Positions 9,356-19,460 of a stretch of 64,000 bases of DNA are shown here, piece by piece. Numbering within the stretch: position 1 is the first letter of the stretch; each line of letters starts with the position of its first letter. The position numbers were made by a program, and so were the translations under genes. This DNA comes from Neisseriaceae bacterium (GTDB lineage: Bacteria; Pseudomonadota; Gammaproteobacteria; Burkholderiales; Chromobacteriaceae): assembly GCA_027489245.1 (NCBI GenBank), contig JAIYAC010000010.1:62001-126000 (forward strand). Direction: 5' to 3'. The notes under the pieces are model-generated. The model saw nothing but the letters and a program-made list of their open reading frames with translations, had not been told where the DNA came from and did not search any database.

Positions 9356-9880
9356 ATGAACAAGGTAATGAGCGCTACGCTTCTTTCACTCGCTATATCC
9401 ATGGCCTCTGTTGCCTCCGCAGCCGACCCGGCATTGTTCTGGGTTGCGTACAAAGTGGTGGATGCGCAAGGAAAACCATCCACAATCGAAGAGCAGCAAG
9501 TTACAGGTATTCTTTCCACTATTGAAGGACACCCATCGGTCAACAATAGTTACCACGAAAAAGGCGTAGTCTCCTGGGACTGCGCGAAAGAAGGCGATAT
9601 CACTCGCATGACGTTAGGCCAAGACCTTTTGCGCTCAGGAACAACGGCCAGCCTATCTGCGAGCGGAGAGGCATTGAGTCTGAACGTAAAGATTCTCGGA
9701 TTCACCGAACAGACTGAAGCGGTGCTCAAAGCTGCCAAGGCTAAAGCTTGCCCGGCTTCCATTCACGGAAAACAGAACGTGTTGTTCTCTCAGAATTTCA
9801 CAGTGCCGGCCAAAAATGGTCTGAACCGGTTTGCCTTGGATAATGGGAACACGGTACTTGTAGAAGTTACGCGTCAGTAG
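9356..9880 (+). CDS. Secreted/periplasmic protein of unknown function
   Basis: 174 aa from the start at 9356, preceded by AGAGGTG at proper distance; an upstream in-frame ATG at 9329 would add residues ahead of the signal peptide. The N-terminus is a clear Sec signal: Met-Asn-Lys, a hydrophobic run, then SVASAA, with cleavage before AADPALFW. Two cysteines remain in the mature protein (in WDCAKEG and KACPAS). I do not recognise the family. It is the only rightward gene in the transposon part and sits between the SMC-type cassette and the transposition operon. A secreted protein is unusual company for defence genes. Its 3' end is 6 bp from the convergent exonuclease gene. Confidence 0.7.
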   Translation: MNKVMSATLLSLAISMASVASAADPALFWVAYKVVDAQGKPSTIEEQQVTGILSTIEGHPSVNNSYHEKGVVSWDCAKEGDITRMTLGQDLLRSGTTASLSASGEALSLNVKILGFTEQTEAVLKAAKAKACPASIHGKQNVLFSQNFTVPAKNGLNRFALDNGNTVLVEVTRQ

Positions 9881-9886
9881 TGATCT

Positions 9887-10423
9887 CTACCGGTCGAGGT
9901 GAAATAGCCTAGATGGCTTCCACCTCTGCAGGAGATTGTCGCGCCGGCGTTTGTCCATCCATGCCAGCCAACCTGAGCGATGAGCATGAGCATCATGCAG
10001 GGCATGATGCGACGGCCTACCCGGATAATCGTGATAGGCGCTCACCGCTTGGTCAAAAGCTGTAGAGTCAATCAATGGGCGTAAGTCAAACCAGCCAACC
10101 AGATTAGGTGGCCACGGTCCACCTATCATTGCTCCGAGTACATCACGGTCAAACTGACTATCGCACGCAATCGTCACCCTGCTGGGCAAGGTGGCGAACC
10201 AGGTGCGTAACCGGTCCGGCAGGTCGATCCTCCTGACCGTCGCTCCATCAATCTGGCCCAACAGTGGCCAGACTGTCGTACGTACGAAAGAGTTACAGCG
10301 ATCACGGTCAAAGTCTTGTAGCTCCGCATAGAAAACGTGCTGACCATCCTCGGACACCATACCGATGCTGATCGGCTCGCGGTCAGCGAAGTCAGCAAAC
10401 TCTGTATCGAGAAAAATCAACAT
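9887..10423 (-). CDS. DEDDh-type 3'-5' exonuclease, last gene of the tns operon
   Basis: 178 aa. Start at 10423 has GGAGGA ahead. Motif I is FLDTEFADF (D-x-E) at residues 4-12, motif II is CDSQFDRDV near 97, and motif III is HHALHDAHAH near 148 (H-x4-D). These are the residues of DEDDh exonucleases of the Rv2179c-like type, which remove nucleotides from 3' ends of RNA or DNA. The start lies inside the end of tniQ (7-bp overlap), so the two are translationally coupled. That makes it part of the transposition operon and not loose cargo. Its position corresponds to that of tnsE in Tn7, but it is not related to TnsE. Role in transposition is unknown. Confidence 0.75.
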   Translation of the reverse strand: MLIFLDTEFADFADREPISIGMVSEDGQHVFYAELQDFDRDRCNSFVRTTVWPLLGQIDGATVRRIDLPDRLRTWFATLPSRVTIACDSQFDRDVLGAMIGGPWPPNLVGWFDLRPLIDSTAFDQAVSAYHDYPGRPSHHALHDAHAHRSGWLAWMDKRRRDNLLQRWKPSRLFHLDR

Positions 10424-12369
10424 GTGCTTCTTCCTCCTCCGACAGCCTTGCATGGCAATGCTTCATGGAAGCCGTGCCGTGTGAGCTGAGCCTGGCGTCT
10501 TTGAAAAGCTTCGATATCCGAACGTATGAACAGGTAAGTCGTTCCTCCGTCTACCGCAGGACCCGTAACGGGCCATACCCCACGGTTGATCAGTGCACGT
10601 GCTGCAGACTTCCTACCATATCCCGTTATCCTCTCTAGCTCTAATCCCCAGGCGTAGCGAGCCTTGAGGCTATCCAGTGCCGACCTCGGTAACTTGGGGC
10701 TTTTGGCACCTTCGGGATATTCGAAGCCATACAGTAGCCCTTTATCACGCAGCCAGTACAGAACATGCTCCTTGAGCCCCAGGTAGTGGGCGGCAGGCGA
10801 GATGGAGTACAACTGCTGTGACTGCAGGTACTCTGCGAACCAAATTTCAAACTGGGTTCGGTTGAGTAGCAGACCTTTCAGGCCTGGCTGACTGGGATCT
10901 CGGGCGATGCAGTCGAGTTCTCCGCGCTGCATGGCACGAATGAGCGTTATGAAATCGGCACCAGTTCGGCTCCGGGAGCGACAAACGGTTTCCAAGGAGA
11001 TCATGCTACTGCATGCGGGGGTCGAATGGACTTGGATCTGCAGGTCTCCGAGTACTCTGTCCAGCTCCGATTTTTCAAATGCCCAGTGTAGGTGCCGTGC
11101 ATTATTTCCTTCGGGTTGGCGTACAGGATCTAGTAGGCGAGCCTCAACTAGTAATTTGAGTCGTGGATGTGAGAGCCCGAGGTAATCAGCGGCGTCCGCC
11201 AGGGTGTAGAGAGCGCCGGCACTGCCCTGCTGAAAGCGAACTACCGATTTTCGATCGACGACCAAGTAGCGAAGAGCTCCGTTGGATTGCTGATACCAGC
11301 CTTGGATGCGTCCTTGGTGGACCAGCACATTCAGCTTCTTGCGCGAAATTTGAAGCATTTCAGCGGCCTCCTTGGCAAGGATGGTCGTGTGCTCGCTAGT
11401 GATGGCCTCGGAGAATTTATGACGGTCCGCAATAACGCCTTTCCAATGCGTGGAGACGAACCTTTGGAACTCGTGCCGGACGAAATGCAGCTCCGGGTGG
11501 TTGAGCGCTCGATTGAGGGCAAGCAACCTGGGTCCCACGAACTTGTGTAAGTGCAAAGCCTGTACCTGGGCCTGATCGCAGGAGTCAGATAGCAAGACAT
11601 GAAAGGTATGGGGCCATTGCGTCAGCATCTGGCTGGCACTCTCTAATACAGGCAACGCGACAGCTAGTCGGTGATGATCCTGCACCTTCAATGATTTTTT
11701 GAGTGCGCGGAAATGTCCATAGCACCCGAGTACCCATAGAAGGTCGAGTAACCGTGGCAAGTGCACGTACTCAACCAAATGAGCAAGATCACTGGTCCCG
11801 GCTGAGAATGGAGTATCGGTTGCTGCAGCAAGCTTTTCACTAACCAGCTGAGCAACTTGGCACAACGCAGTTGAAGCTGGGACTGAAACGGCGACGGAGG
11901 TAAGCTCGTGACCGCAACGACAGCGTTGCAATCCACCGCTATACCAGCTCACCGGTTGTTGGCAGGCCGGGCACTGTTCGTGAAGCAGACACTGGTGGAT
12001 GGGACAGACAACTTGTAGCGTCAGCAGCCATTCGGCCTTCCAATAGCCATTCTCTCGCAGGCAATCGGGGCACCAGCGCCGATGGTGGAGATTCCAGTAG
12101 GTGGTCTTAATGCCAAGCTTGCGCTCTGGATTGATCGGTAGAGTGGGGATGGAGGGCCCCCATAAACAGTTCATTTCCGTAGCGCCATGTCCCGTCGCTT
12201 GTGCGAAGAAGTCTTCGAGACTTTGAGTAGGCCGCTCTATAGACCTTTGGAAGGTTTGTAGCCAAGGCAATGTTGGCAAATCGTTGGCCGCGCCCAACCG
12301 CAGTAGATAGCCGATCGCACTCTCCAGCGGGAGCGGAAGAGGATGAATTGGAAGAAGTGGAAGCAGCAT
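10417..12369 (-). CDS. tniQ: TniQ/TnsD-family target-site selector
   Basis: 650 aa, the long TnsD-like form. The N-terminus (LLPLLPIHPLPLPLESAIGY) and four zinc-ligand motifs CPDC, CPIH, CPAC and CRCG between about residues 100 and 155 define TniQ. The C-terminal ~400 residues contain several helix-turn-helix-like stretches (for example AAEMLQISRKKLNVLVHQGR and ADYLGLSHPRLKLLVEARLL), as expected for a protein binding an extended attachment site. TnsD proteins recognise the 3' end of a conserved gene and recruit TnsC. Here that gene would be lysS, 155 bp beyond the candidate right end. Gap to tnsC is 46 bp; GAGGG precedes the start. Confidence 0.85.
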   Translation of the reverse strand: MLLPLLPIHPLPLPLESAIGYLLRLGAANDLPTLPWLQTFQRSIERPTQSLEDFFAQATGHGATEMNCLWGPSIPTLPINPERKLGIKTTYWNLHHRRWCPDCLRENGYWKAEWLLTLQVVCPIHQCLLHEQCPACQQPVSWYSGGLQRCRCGHELTSVAVSVPASTALCQVAQLVSEKLAAATDTPFSAGTSDLAHLVEYVHLPRLLDLLWVLGCYGHFRALKKSLKVQDHHRLAVALPVLESASQMLTQWPHTFHVLLSDSCDQAQVQALHLHKFVGPRLLALNRALNHPELHFVRHEFQRFVSTHWKGVIADRHKFSEAITSEHTTILAKEAAEMLQISRKKLNVLVHQGRIQGWYQQSNGALRYLVVDRKSVVRFQQGSAGALYTLADAADYLGLSHPRLKLLVEARLLDPVRQPEGNNARHLHWAFEKSELDRVLGDLQIQVHSTPACSSMISLETVCRSRSRTGADFITLIRAMQRGELDCIARDPSQPGLKGLLLNRTQFEIWFAEYLQSQQLYSISPAAHYLGLKEHVLYWLRDKGLLYGFEYPEGAKSPKLPRSALDSLKARYAWGLELERITGYGRKSAARALINRGVWPVTGPAVDGGTTYLFIRSDIEAFQRRQAQLTRHGFHEALPCKAVGGGRSTC

Positions 12370-12415
12370 AGAAAATGCCCTCGTCAGGTGACATACCCGA
12401 CAAGGGCCCTAGAGG

Positions 12416-13376
12416 TTAGGTTGCAGAAACTGCCATGGCTGAGAAGGCCGTCGGGGCAAAGAGCTCGTTTGTTTTGTTAAGTCTTCGGTGCACGAATTTC
12501 TTATGGAATGGGTTCAAGGTCCCAACGCCCTCGTCCCATAGGTTTTCCGTGAATGACTGTTCGAGCATCCAGTTTTCTACCCGCTTGTGGCCATGCTCTA
12601 GGCGGATCTCCATCGCACCGATCAACAGCTTGCTGAGATAACCGATCAAGCCGTCCGTTGCGTAATAGAGCCGGTAAAGCATGTCACCCTCGTGTAGGCC
12701 GATCGGGTGACCCGAGTGAATTTCGCGGTCAAACCAGCTAATGACCCCTGCGAAATCTGCGGCTGAGTCCTCGTCCCCGACTGAAAAGGGATTAAGGTTA
12801 CGGATGCCCTCTAGGCGTCTGCGCAGTTGCTCGTTTGTGCTCAACAGAGCCCGTCCATAGGGTAGCCCTGCTAGTACGACTGGGATATCGATCTGATTGA
12901 GCAGGGTCTTGAGCCACTCGGTTTCATCGTTTGACCCGAAGCTACGCTTGTTGGCACCGAGCAAATGCTGTACCTCATCCAGCATCAATAGTTCGACCTT
13001 AAGTTTCTGCAGCGAAGAAATGACCCGGTCGGTCTTTTCGTTGACGGTACCCATGTAGGCCATCGGGAGGCCCATTGCCTTCAGGATGTCTTCGGCCAGG
13101 CTACGTACTGTAGGCGAAGATTTAATTTCGACCAGAAGTACCGGAATTCGACGCTGTTCGGGTTCCTCGATCACTGGGAAGTAACGAACGTACTCTTCCA
13201 GAACGGAGCTTTTGCCCGCTCCTGATGGACCTAGAATCATCAGGTGATGCGGCTGGTTGCCGGCGAGTGATCTCTTGTGGATACGGCTGATGCGCCATAT
13301 CAAAATCGGGGAAAAGCAGTCGCTGTTGTTCGACCTTGCCAATTTCGGCATACAAGTCTGTGCTGGAAGTGGTCAT
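12416..13376 (-). CDS. tnsC: TnsC/TniB AAA+ transposition regulator, N-terminus in another frame (apparent frameshift)
   Basis: The main frame (codons from 13351) encodes Walker A GPSGAGKSS, Walker B LLMLDEVQHLL and sensor VVLAGLP, the AAA+ core that links target selection (TniQ) with the transposase. The natural start is probably ATG at 13376: it overlaps the tnsB stop as ATGA, and its frame encodes a TnsC-like leader ending LLFPDFDMA. That frame then runs into unrelated residues, while the frame starting at 13351 has no ribosome site and gives an odd N-terminus before RISRIHKRSLAG. A one-base skip near 13295-13315, in or near TTTTCCCC, would join them. It could be a sequence error, a true disruption or programmed frameshifting. 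From 13351 the product would be 311 aa. Confidence 0.8.
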
Positions 13377-15337
13377 GGCCGATTTCCTTTACCTAGAGGA
13401 TGGGAGCTGGTTTTGAACTGCTTGGGAGTTACGGTTATCTGTTGCATCCCGTGCGGCGGTTGAGAAGTAGATGTTGGCTTTGTGGAGTGCAACTCCTGAG
13501 AGTTGTGCCCAGTTAAGCGGGCTGCCTTTTTCCGTTTCTGAAGCTTCTTGCTACCCAACTGCTGCCCGATGACTTCGCGTATGCGCTCCTTGGCTTTGGC
13601 TACGTTGAGCGGGTTGGTATCAGCCATGCCTGCGTCGCGTACTTCACGGCAAATGAGCTCGTGGACTTCCAGCCGCAGATCCTTGGCATAGTCGAGCTCG
13701 ACAGCAGGCACTTTGATCGCCTCACCAGTATTGGGATGAATGACGTAGATATGCCCCAGATCTGAGCGGTTATAACGCACCTGGACAGTTACTTTCTCAC
13801 CTAGCTGATGTCGGATGGGATAGAGCTCCTTCGAGTTGTAGCGAAGCTTGTGAAGCTCCACGCCGTAGTGCCATAGCACGCGTTCTTCATATTCCATCAG
13901 CGCCACATCCAAAACATGAAGGTCCGGTAGCTGGGGAGGGTTGTCATGAACACCATCCTGCCAGACGCCCAGTGGCGGTCGGTTCAACCCACGATGAAAC
14001 CGGGCCGAGTAGACATCCACGATCCAGATGTGTAACGCGTGCATGAACTCATCAAATGTTGCTACAGCTGTCTTCAGCGGGTCATAGCCATGGCGCTCCA
14101 TCCAGTTCGACAGGCTGGTACCTTTCTGAGCGTGAAAGAATCCATTCGCAATCGAACGAAAGGCACGTTCCACCATGCCCTTGAAGTAGGGCTTACGTTT
14201 CGGGCAGAACTGCAGAACGATGCCAAGCTCGAAACACGCCTGTTCCAACGCCTTGCTGTGAAATTCCAGCCCGTTATCGCAAACCAGAGTCTGTATTAGT
14301 CCATAGCAAGGCCACACTCCTTCAACCCGCGGATAACGTTCGCGCAGATAGTCTTTCGGCAAGATCGCATGCCGAAGGCACTTGAAAACAGCCTCGGTGC
14401 TTGGCCCTCCAAAACTGACGTAGACGCCCAAGATCATCTTGCTTTTGCGGTCGATGAGAAGCGTCAGGGTTGGCCGCCCCAAGGGGAGCATGGTGTTTTC
14501 ATCGACGATGAACAGATCGACAGGTGTGTGATCGATCTCCGCAACTTCCAGAATGTGCTTCGTCTTTGGACTGAACATGCTGGTACGGAAGCGAATAGAA
14601 GCTTCTTGTTTGCCATACTTAGCCATGGCGTGCTCGTACGCGGGGTAGGCCTTAATGGCACGACGAACGGTGTCATAACTTGGCAGCTTGAGCTGGCTAT
14701 CTAAAGGGCGTAACGCATTTATCTGGCTGAGTCGAACCTGTAGGGCATCATGGATGTCCACCGCGCTGCATCCAGGAGGCTCCAAATATCGATGCTCAAT
14801 GAGATCGATAAGATGCTCCTGGACTTCCTCGGAGAAGCGACAGCCAAACCAGCCTTGTTGTGCTGTACGATCGATCAGACTTAGCGGCGCTTCACCACGA
14901 TTTGCAAGCGCCTGCCACCAGCGATAAACGGATGACGGACTAGGAGGATGTTCATCACCGAATTGCTGGGCAATTTCTGACAAGATCGGCTTGAGCTTGT
15001 TGGCACTAAAAACAACCTTGTCTTGCCGCGCCATCAGGGTATCGAGGTAGCGTTTTTTTCTGAATGCCTTGTCTGTCAGGGTTTGAGAAAAGTTACTTAA
15101 ATAAACTGTCAAACTTGGTCGTTCAGCATGTCTGGCATCATGATGTAGTGGAGCTTTGGGCGTTATACGGCCACAAGTCCACCAAGCCAGCAGCTGCTCA
15201 ACAGGGTGCTGATACACAACAAGAGATATCACATCCTCAAGCGTGACCAAGTTGCCACTAATCACTCGCGTAATCCTGACCTCCCTACCATCAAGCAGGA
15301 AGTGACTGCCGTGGTTAAAGCCAATTCTCGAGGCCAT
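13373..15337 (-). CDS. tnsB: TnsB-family DDE transposase
   Basis: 654 aa. The integrase-type core begins near residue 250 with EIDHTPVDLFIVDE (first Asp). The second Asp and the Glu lie in LVCDNGLEF and KGMVERAF, about 35 residues apart. An N-terminal DNA-binding half and a C-terminal Mu-type beta-barrel region (WHYGVELHKLRYNS to DLGHIYVIHP) complete the family layout. TnsB binds the transposon ends and makes the 3' cuts and joins. The start is preceded by GGGAGGTGA and overlaps the end of tnsA by 23 bp; its TGA overlaps the probable tnsC ATG. No truncation is visible. Confidence 0.9.
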   Translation of the reverse strand: MASRIGFNHGSHFLLDGREVRITRVISGNLVTLEDVISLVVYQHPVEQLLAWWTCGRITPKAPLHHDARHAERPSLTVYLSNFSQTLTDKAFRKKRYLDTLMARQDKVVFSANKLKPILSEIAQQFGDEHPPSPSSVYRWWQALANRGEAPLSLIDRTAQQGWFGCRFSEEVQEHLIDLIEHRYLEPPGCSAVDIHDALQVRLSQINALRPLDSQLKLPSYDTVRRAIKAYPAYEHAMAKYGKQEASIRFRTSMFSPKTKHILEVAEIDHTPVDLFIVDENTMLPLGRPTLTLLIDRKSKMILGVYVSFGGPSTEAVFKCLRHAILPKDYLRERYPRVEGVWPCYGLIQTLVCDNGLEFHSKALEQACFELGIVLQFCPKRKPYFKGMVERAFRSIANGFFHAQKGTSLSNWMERHGYDPLKTAVATFDEFMHALHIWIVDVYSARFHRGLNRPPLGVWQDGVHDNPPQLPDLHVLDVALMEYEERVLWHYGVELHKLRYNSKELYPIRHQLGEKVTVQVRYNRSDLGHIYVIHPNTGEAIKVPAVELDYAKDLRLEVHELICREVRDAGMADTNPLNVAKAKERIREVIGQQLGSKKLQKRKKAARLTGHNSQELHSTKPTSTSQPPHGMQQITVTPKQFKTSSHPLGKGNRP

Positions 15338-16025
15338 GGCTCACCTCCCGTCGGTTGATGGTTACAGCCAGATTGCTGCCAAGGGGGGCATCTGAGTCAT
15401 AACTGACCTGGCCATGTGCCAGCAGGGTCATGGCCAGCTCCATTGACCCAAGCAAATCCGCAAACTCCCCAAGCATCATGACTGGGTTCGGCTCATGCAG
15501 CTTGATCAGTCTCTGCAGACCAATGAGAAGATCTGCAGTAACTGCATTACGGCGATACTTGAAGAGTTGCTTCAGGTTGCCAAGCCGTGGCTCGCGACGA
15601 ATCTCAACCTCGCTTCTGATCAGAAAGTCGTAGCCTTGCCTGCCCATGGCCTCATCAATGGCCGCCATTTTTGCCTGTACCTCATGCTTCGTCAAAGAAC
15701 GAGAGGGCTTGACTTCGATCACTAGCACAGAGCCATCAGGCAGTGTCAGAGCAAAGTCTGGGGTATAGCGCCGTATACGCCCTGAGAGCCCATAGTGAAA
15801 CTTGAACGGTTGCTCCTTGATATCCAGCACTTGCGGGCTGAACTCGAGCAAATAGAGGGCATCGAGTTCAAGCAACTGCTCATACCCGATCATTCTTCCT
15901 GTCTTGATGGAGGGGAAATAGCCGCGAATACAGCCGCCAGTCGGAGCGACGACCTGGCGAACGGGCGTGTGAGAGTCTCTATGCCAGCCTGGCCACGGGC
16001 CAGTAGCACATAAGTGATAAGCCAT
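15315..16025 (-). CDS. tnsA: TnsA-family endonuclease
   Basis: 236 aa from ATG 16025, chosen for the strong AAGGAG site seven bases upstream; the frame is open further up to 16184 but without a ribosome site and with unrelated residues. The catalytic core reads RRYTPDFALTL then VLVIEVKPSR (D and E-V-K), the restriction-enzyme fold that cuts the 5' ends of the element, so the element should move by cut-and-paste. Presence of TnsA separates this family from Tn5053/Tn402-like elements that lack it. First gene of the operon; its promoter must lie in 16026-16524. Confidence 0.9.
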   Translation of the reverse strand: MAYHLCATGPWPGWHRDSHTPVRQVVAPTGGCIRGYFPSIKTGRMIGYEQLLELDALYLLEFSPQVLDIKEQPFKFHYGLSGRIRRYTPDFALTLPDGSVLVIEVKPSRSLTKHEVQAKMAAIDEAMGRQGYDFLIRSEVEIRREPRLGNLKQLFKYRRNAVTADLLIGLQRLIKLHEPNPVMMLGEFADLLGSMELAMTLLAHGQVSYDSDAPLGSNLAVTINRREVSHGLENWL

Positions 16026-16524
16026 GATGTCTCCTTGGCCTCGCCTAGCAACAGACGCATCAGCGCCTCTCCTGCTGACGAGATCCAAAAATAATGACGA
16101 ACGGAGACTTGACCTACGGAGGGGGAAGAGACGATACTTTGGGTGTCCGCCCTTGCGATCGATCTCTTCGGTCCTAAGGTTCAAGTGAGGGGCAAGCGCT
16201 AGTCGCTTGCCCTTTCTTGTTTCCAGTACTTCCTCTTTGCGTTTTCTTCGATAGTCGTTCTCCTTCCCAGTCTTGAGTGCACAAACTCATCACGAAATCT
16301 AAGTGGTGAGGTACCTCCCATTATAGGTCAGTATTTATTTTTTTGATAAAAATTTAATTTATATACTTTCACTGGTGAAAAAATAAAAAAAATAGCATGG
16401 GTGAGGCTGTGTTCATTGCCTCTATTGGATATCGCTAGATCTCGCATTAATTCGGTGCAGAAAAATAGACCTGTTTATACATAGTTTGATGCACATTTTC
16501 GCGGCGAAAATTTCTATAACGACA
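16026..16524. other. Promoter region of tns operon and candidate transposon right end
   Basis: No gene is visible. The stretch 16330-16400 is very AT-rich. On the minus strand, TGTCG starts at 16524 and is followed inward by two loosely similar blocks (TGCATCAAACTATG near 16494 and TGCACCGAATTAATG near 16459), which might be TnsB-binding repeats. Tn7-family ends begin with TGT, so 16524 is a reasonable outer base. The pentamer outside it is GATGT (16525-16529), to be compared with the unseen left end. A boundary within about 50 bp of this point is likely; the exact base is weakly supported. Confidence 0.4.
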
Positions 16525-16560
16525 GATGTTGTAAATATTTATATTTAGCTGGCTAAATGC

Positions 16561-16590
16561 AAAAAAGCCCCAGCATCTCTGCTGGGGCTT
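16561..16590 (-). terminator. Rho-independent terminator of lysS
   Basis: The 9-bp stem AGCCCCAGC / GCTGGGGCT (16566-16574 and 16581-16589) is followed on the minus strand by six U. It is 90 bp beyond the lysS stop and is the last recognisable host feature before the transposon. Confidence 0.9.
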
Positions 16591-16678
16591 TGGTTCGCTA
16601 CCTCTTGGTTTTTCAGTTTGTGCTGATTTTTTTCACAAACTCTGCTGACCTACAGGTGCTGGCCTTGGCCGGTGTGGC

Positions 16679-18187
<1,509 letters not shown>

Positions 18188-18208
18188 GGGGGATCTCCGT
18201 TAATGTAA

Positions 18209-18238
18209 AAGGTTGGCCGCTGTCCTGCGGCCAACCTT
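18209..18238 (-). terminator. Inverted-repeat hairpin between prfB and lysS built from the GTTGGCCGCA word
   Basis: AAGGTTGGCCGC and its complement form a perfect 12-bp stem around a 6-base loop; one arm carries the full word, the other ends in T instead of A. On the minus strand TTTT follows, so it can act as a terminator or attenuator between prfB and lysS. Confidence 0.7.
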
Positions 18239-18247
18239 GGGTATGGC

Positions 18248-19355
18248 TTACACGCCTTGTTTCAGGCTGGCTTCGATAAAGCCGTCGAGGTCGCCGTCCA
18301 TGACGGCTTTGATGTTGCCTACCTCGTAGCTGGTGCGCAGATCCTTGATGCGCGACTGGTCGAATACGTAGGAGCGGATCTGGTGACCCCAACCTACGTC
18401 GGTCTTGCTGTCTTCCAGCGATTGCTTGGCTTCGTTACGCAGTTTCAGTTCGCGCTCGTACAGCTTGGCACGCAGCATCTGCCAGGCTTCGTCACGGTTG
18501 CGGTGCTGCGAACGGTCGTTCTGGCACTGCACCACAATGCCGGTCGGGGCGTGGGTCAGGCGTACGGCGGAGTCGGTTTTGTTGATGTGCTGGCCGCCGG
18601 CACCGCTGGCGCGGTAGGTATCGGTACGCACATCGGCCGGGTTGATGGTGATCTCGAAGCTGTCGTCTACTTCCGGGTACACAAACACGGAGCAGAACGA
18701 GGTGTGGCGGCGCGCGTTGGAGTCGAATGGCGACACGCGCACCAGGCGGTGTACGCCCACTTCGGTACGCAGCAGGCCGTAGGCGTATTCACCTTCGATC
18801 TTGATGGTGGCGCTGCTGATGCCGGCCACTTCGCCTTCGGATTCTTCCAGGATCTCTACCTTGAAGCCTTTGCGTTCGGCGTAGCGCACGTACATGCGCA
18901 GCAGCATGCCTGCCCAGTCTTGCGCTTCGGTACCGCCGGCGCCGGCCTGGATGTCCAGGAAGCAGTTGTTCGGGTCCATCGGGTCGTGGAACATGCGGCG
19001 GAATTCCAGCTTGGCCAGCTTTTCTTCCACGGCGTCCAGGTCGGCTTTTACCGCCAGGATGGTGTCGTCGTCTTCTTCGGCCTTACCCATCTCAAACAGC
19101 TCGCCGCAGTCGGCCAGGGTGTTGGCGATGCCTTCGATCACCAGTACCACGTCTTCCAGCTGCTTGCGTTCACGGCCGAGTTCTTGTGCCTTTTTGGGGT
19201 CGTTCCAGATATCGGGGTCTTCGGTGAGGCGGCTTACTTCTTCCAGACGGTCTTTTTTACCGTCGTAGTCAAAGATACCCCCGGATATCGGTGTTGCGGG
19301 TAGTCAGATCGTCGATCTGAGCCTGAATTTGATTGAGTACTTCAGCTTCAATCAT
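18248..19355 (-). CDS. prfB: Peptide chain release factor 2 with programmed +1 frameshift
   Basis: The gene starts at ATG 19355 (GGAGG upstream) and codes 28 residues before TGA at 19269-19271. That stop lies in the classical RF2 slippery site: a CGGGGG Shine-Dalgarno-like stretch, then CTT TGA C. A +1 shift at CTT continues as [13 protein letters not shown] and on to a complete protein of about 368 aa. The conserved GGQ motif ([19 protein letters not shown]) is present. RF2 ends translation at UGA and UAA; low RF2 favours the shift, so the gene is self-regulated. The frame from 19150 alone lacks the N-terminal domain and is not the true product. Confidence 0.95.
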
Positions 19356-19417
19356 GGTATTGCGACCTCCAAAAAGAGCAATATAAACAAGATGACAGGG
19401 TATTTCAGTAAAGACAA

Positions 19418-19441
19418 AAAGCGCACCTTGCGGTGCGCTTT
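19418..19441 (-). terminator. Rho-independent terminator of mdh
   Basis: Stem AAAGCGCACC / GGTGCGCTTT with a TTGC loop, followed on the minus strand by TTTTTG. It lies 20 bp beyond the mdh stop. Confidence 0.9.
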
Positions 19442-19460
19442 GGGCTGAACAGCTCGCTTG

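Larger units (their letters stand above)
1..16524. mobile_element. Tn7-like transposon, right part with cargo (left end outside window)
   Basis: Four core transposition genes in Tn7 order (tnsA, tnsB, tnsC, tniQ/tnsD) lie at 10417-16025, all leftward. Cargo fills the rest to position 1 and continues past the edge. Base composition is clearly lower in GC than the backbone to the right, most strongly in 1364-2263 and 3650-4400. The 10-mer GTTGGCCGCA, frequent from 18 kb on, was not found here. tnsA lies nearest the right end and lysS ends just outside it, the same geometry as Tn7 beside glmS. The right boundary is an estimate from an ACA trinucleotide at 16522-16524. No left boundary or target duplication can be checked here. 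Confidence 0.8.

Noticed and set aside
16330-16560. Exact TnsB-binding repeats at the right end
   Set aside because: Two loosely similar blocks were seen, but too weak to annotate as separate sites.
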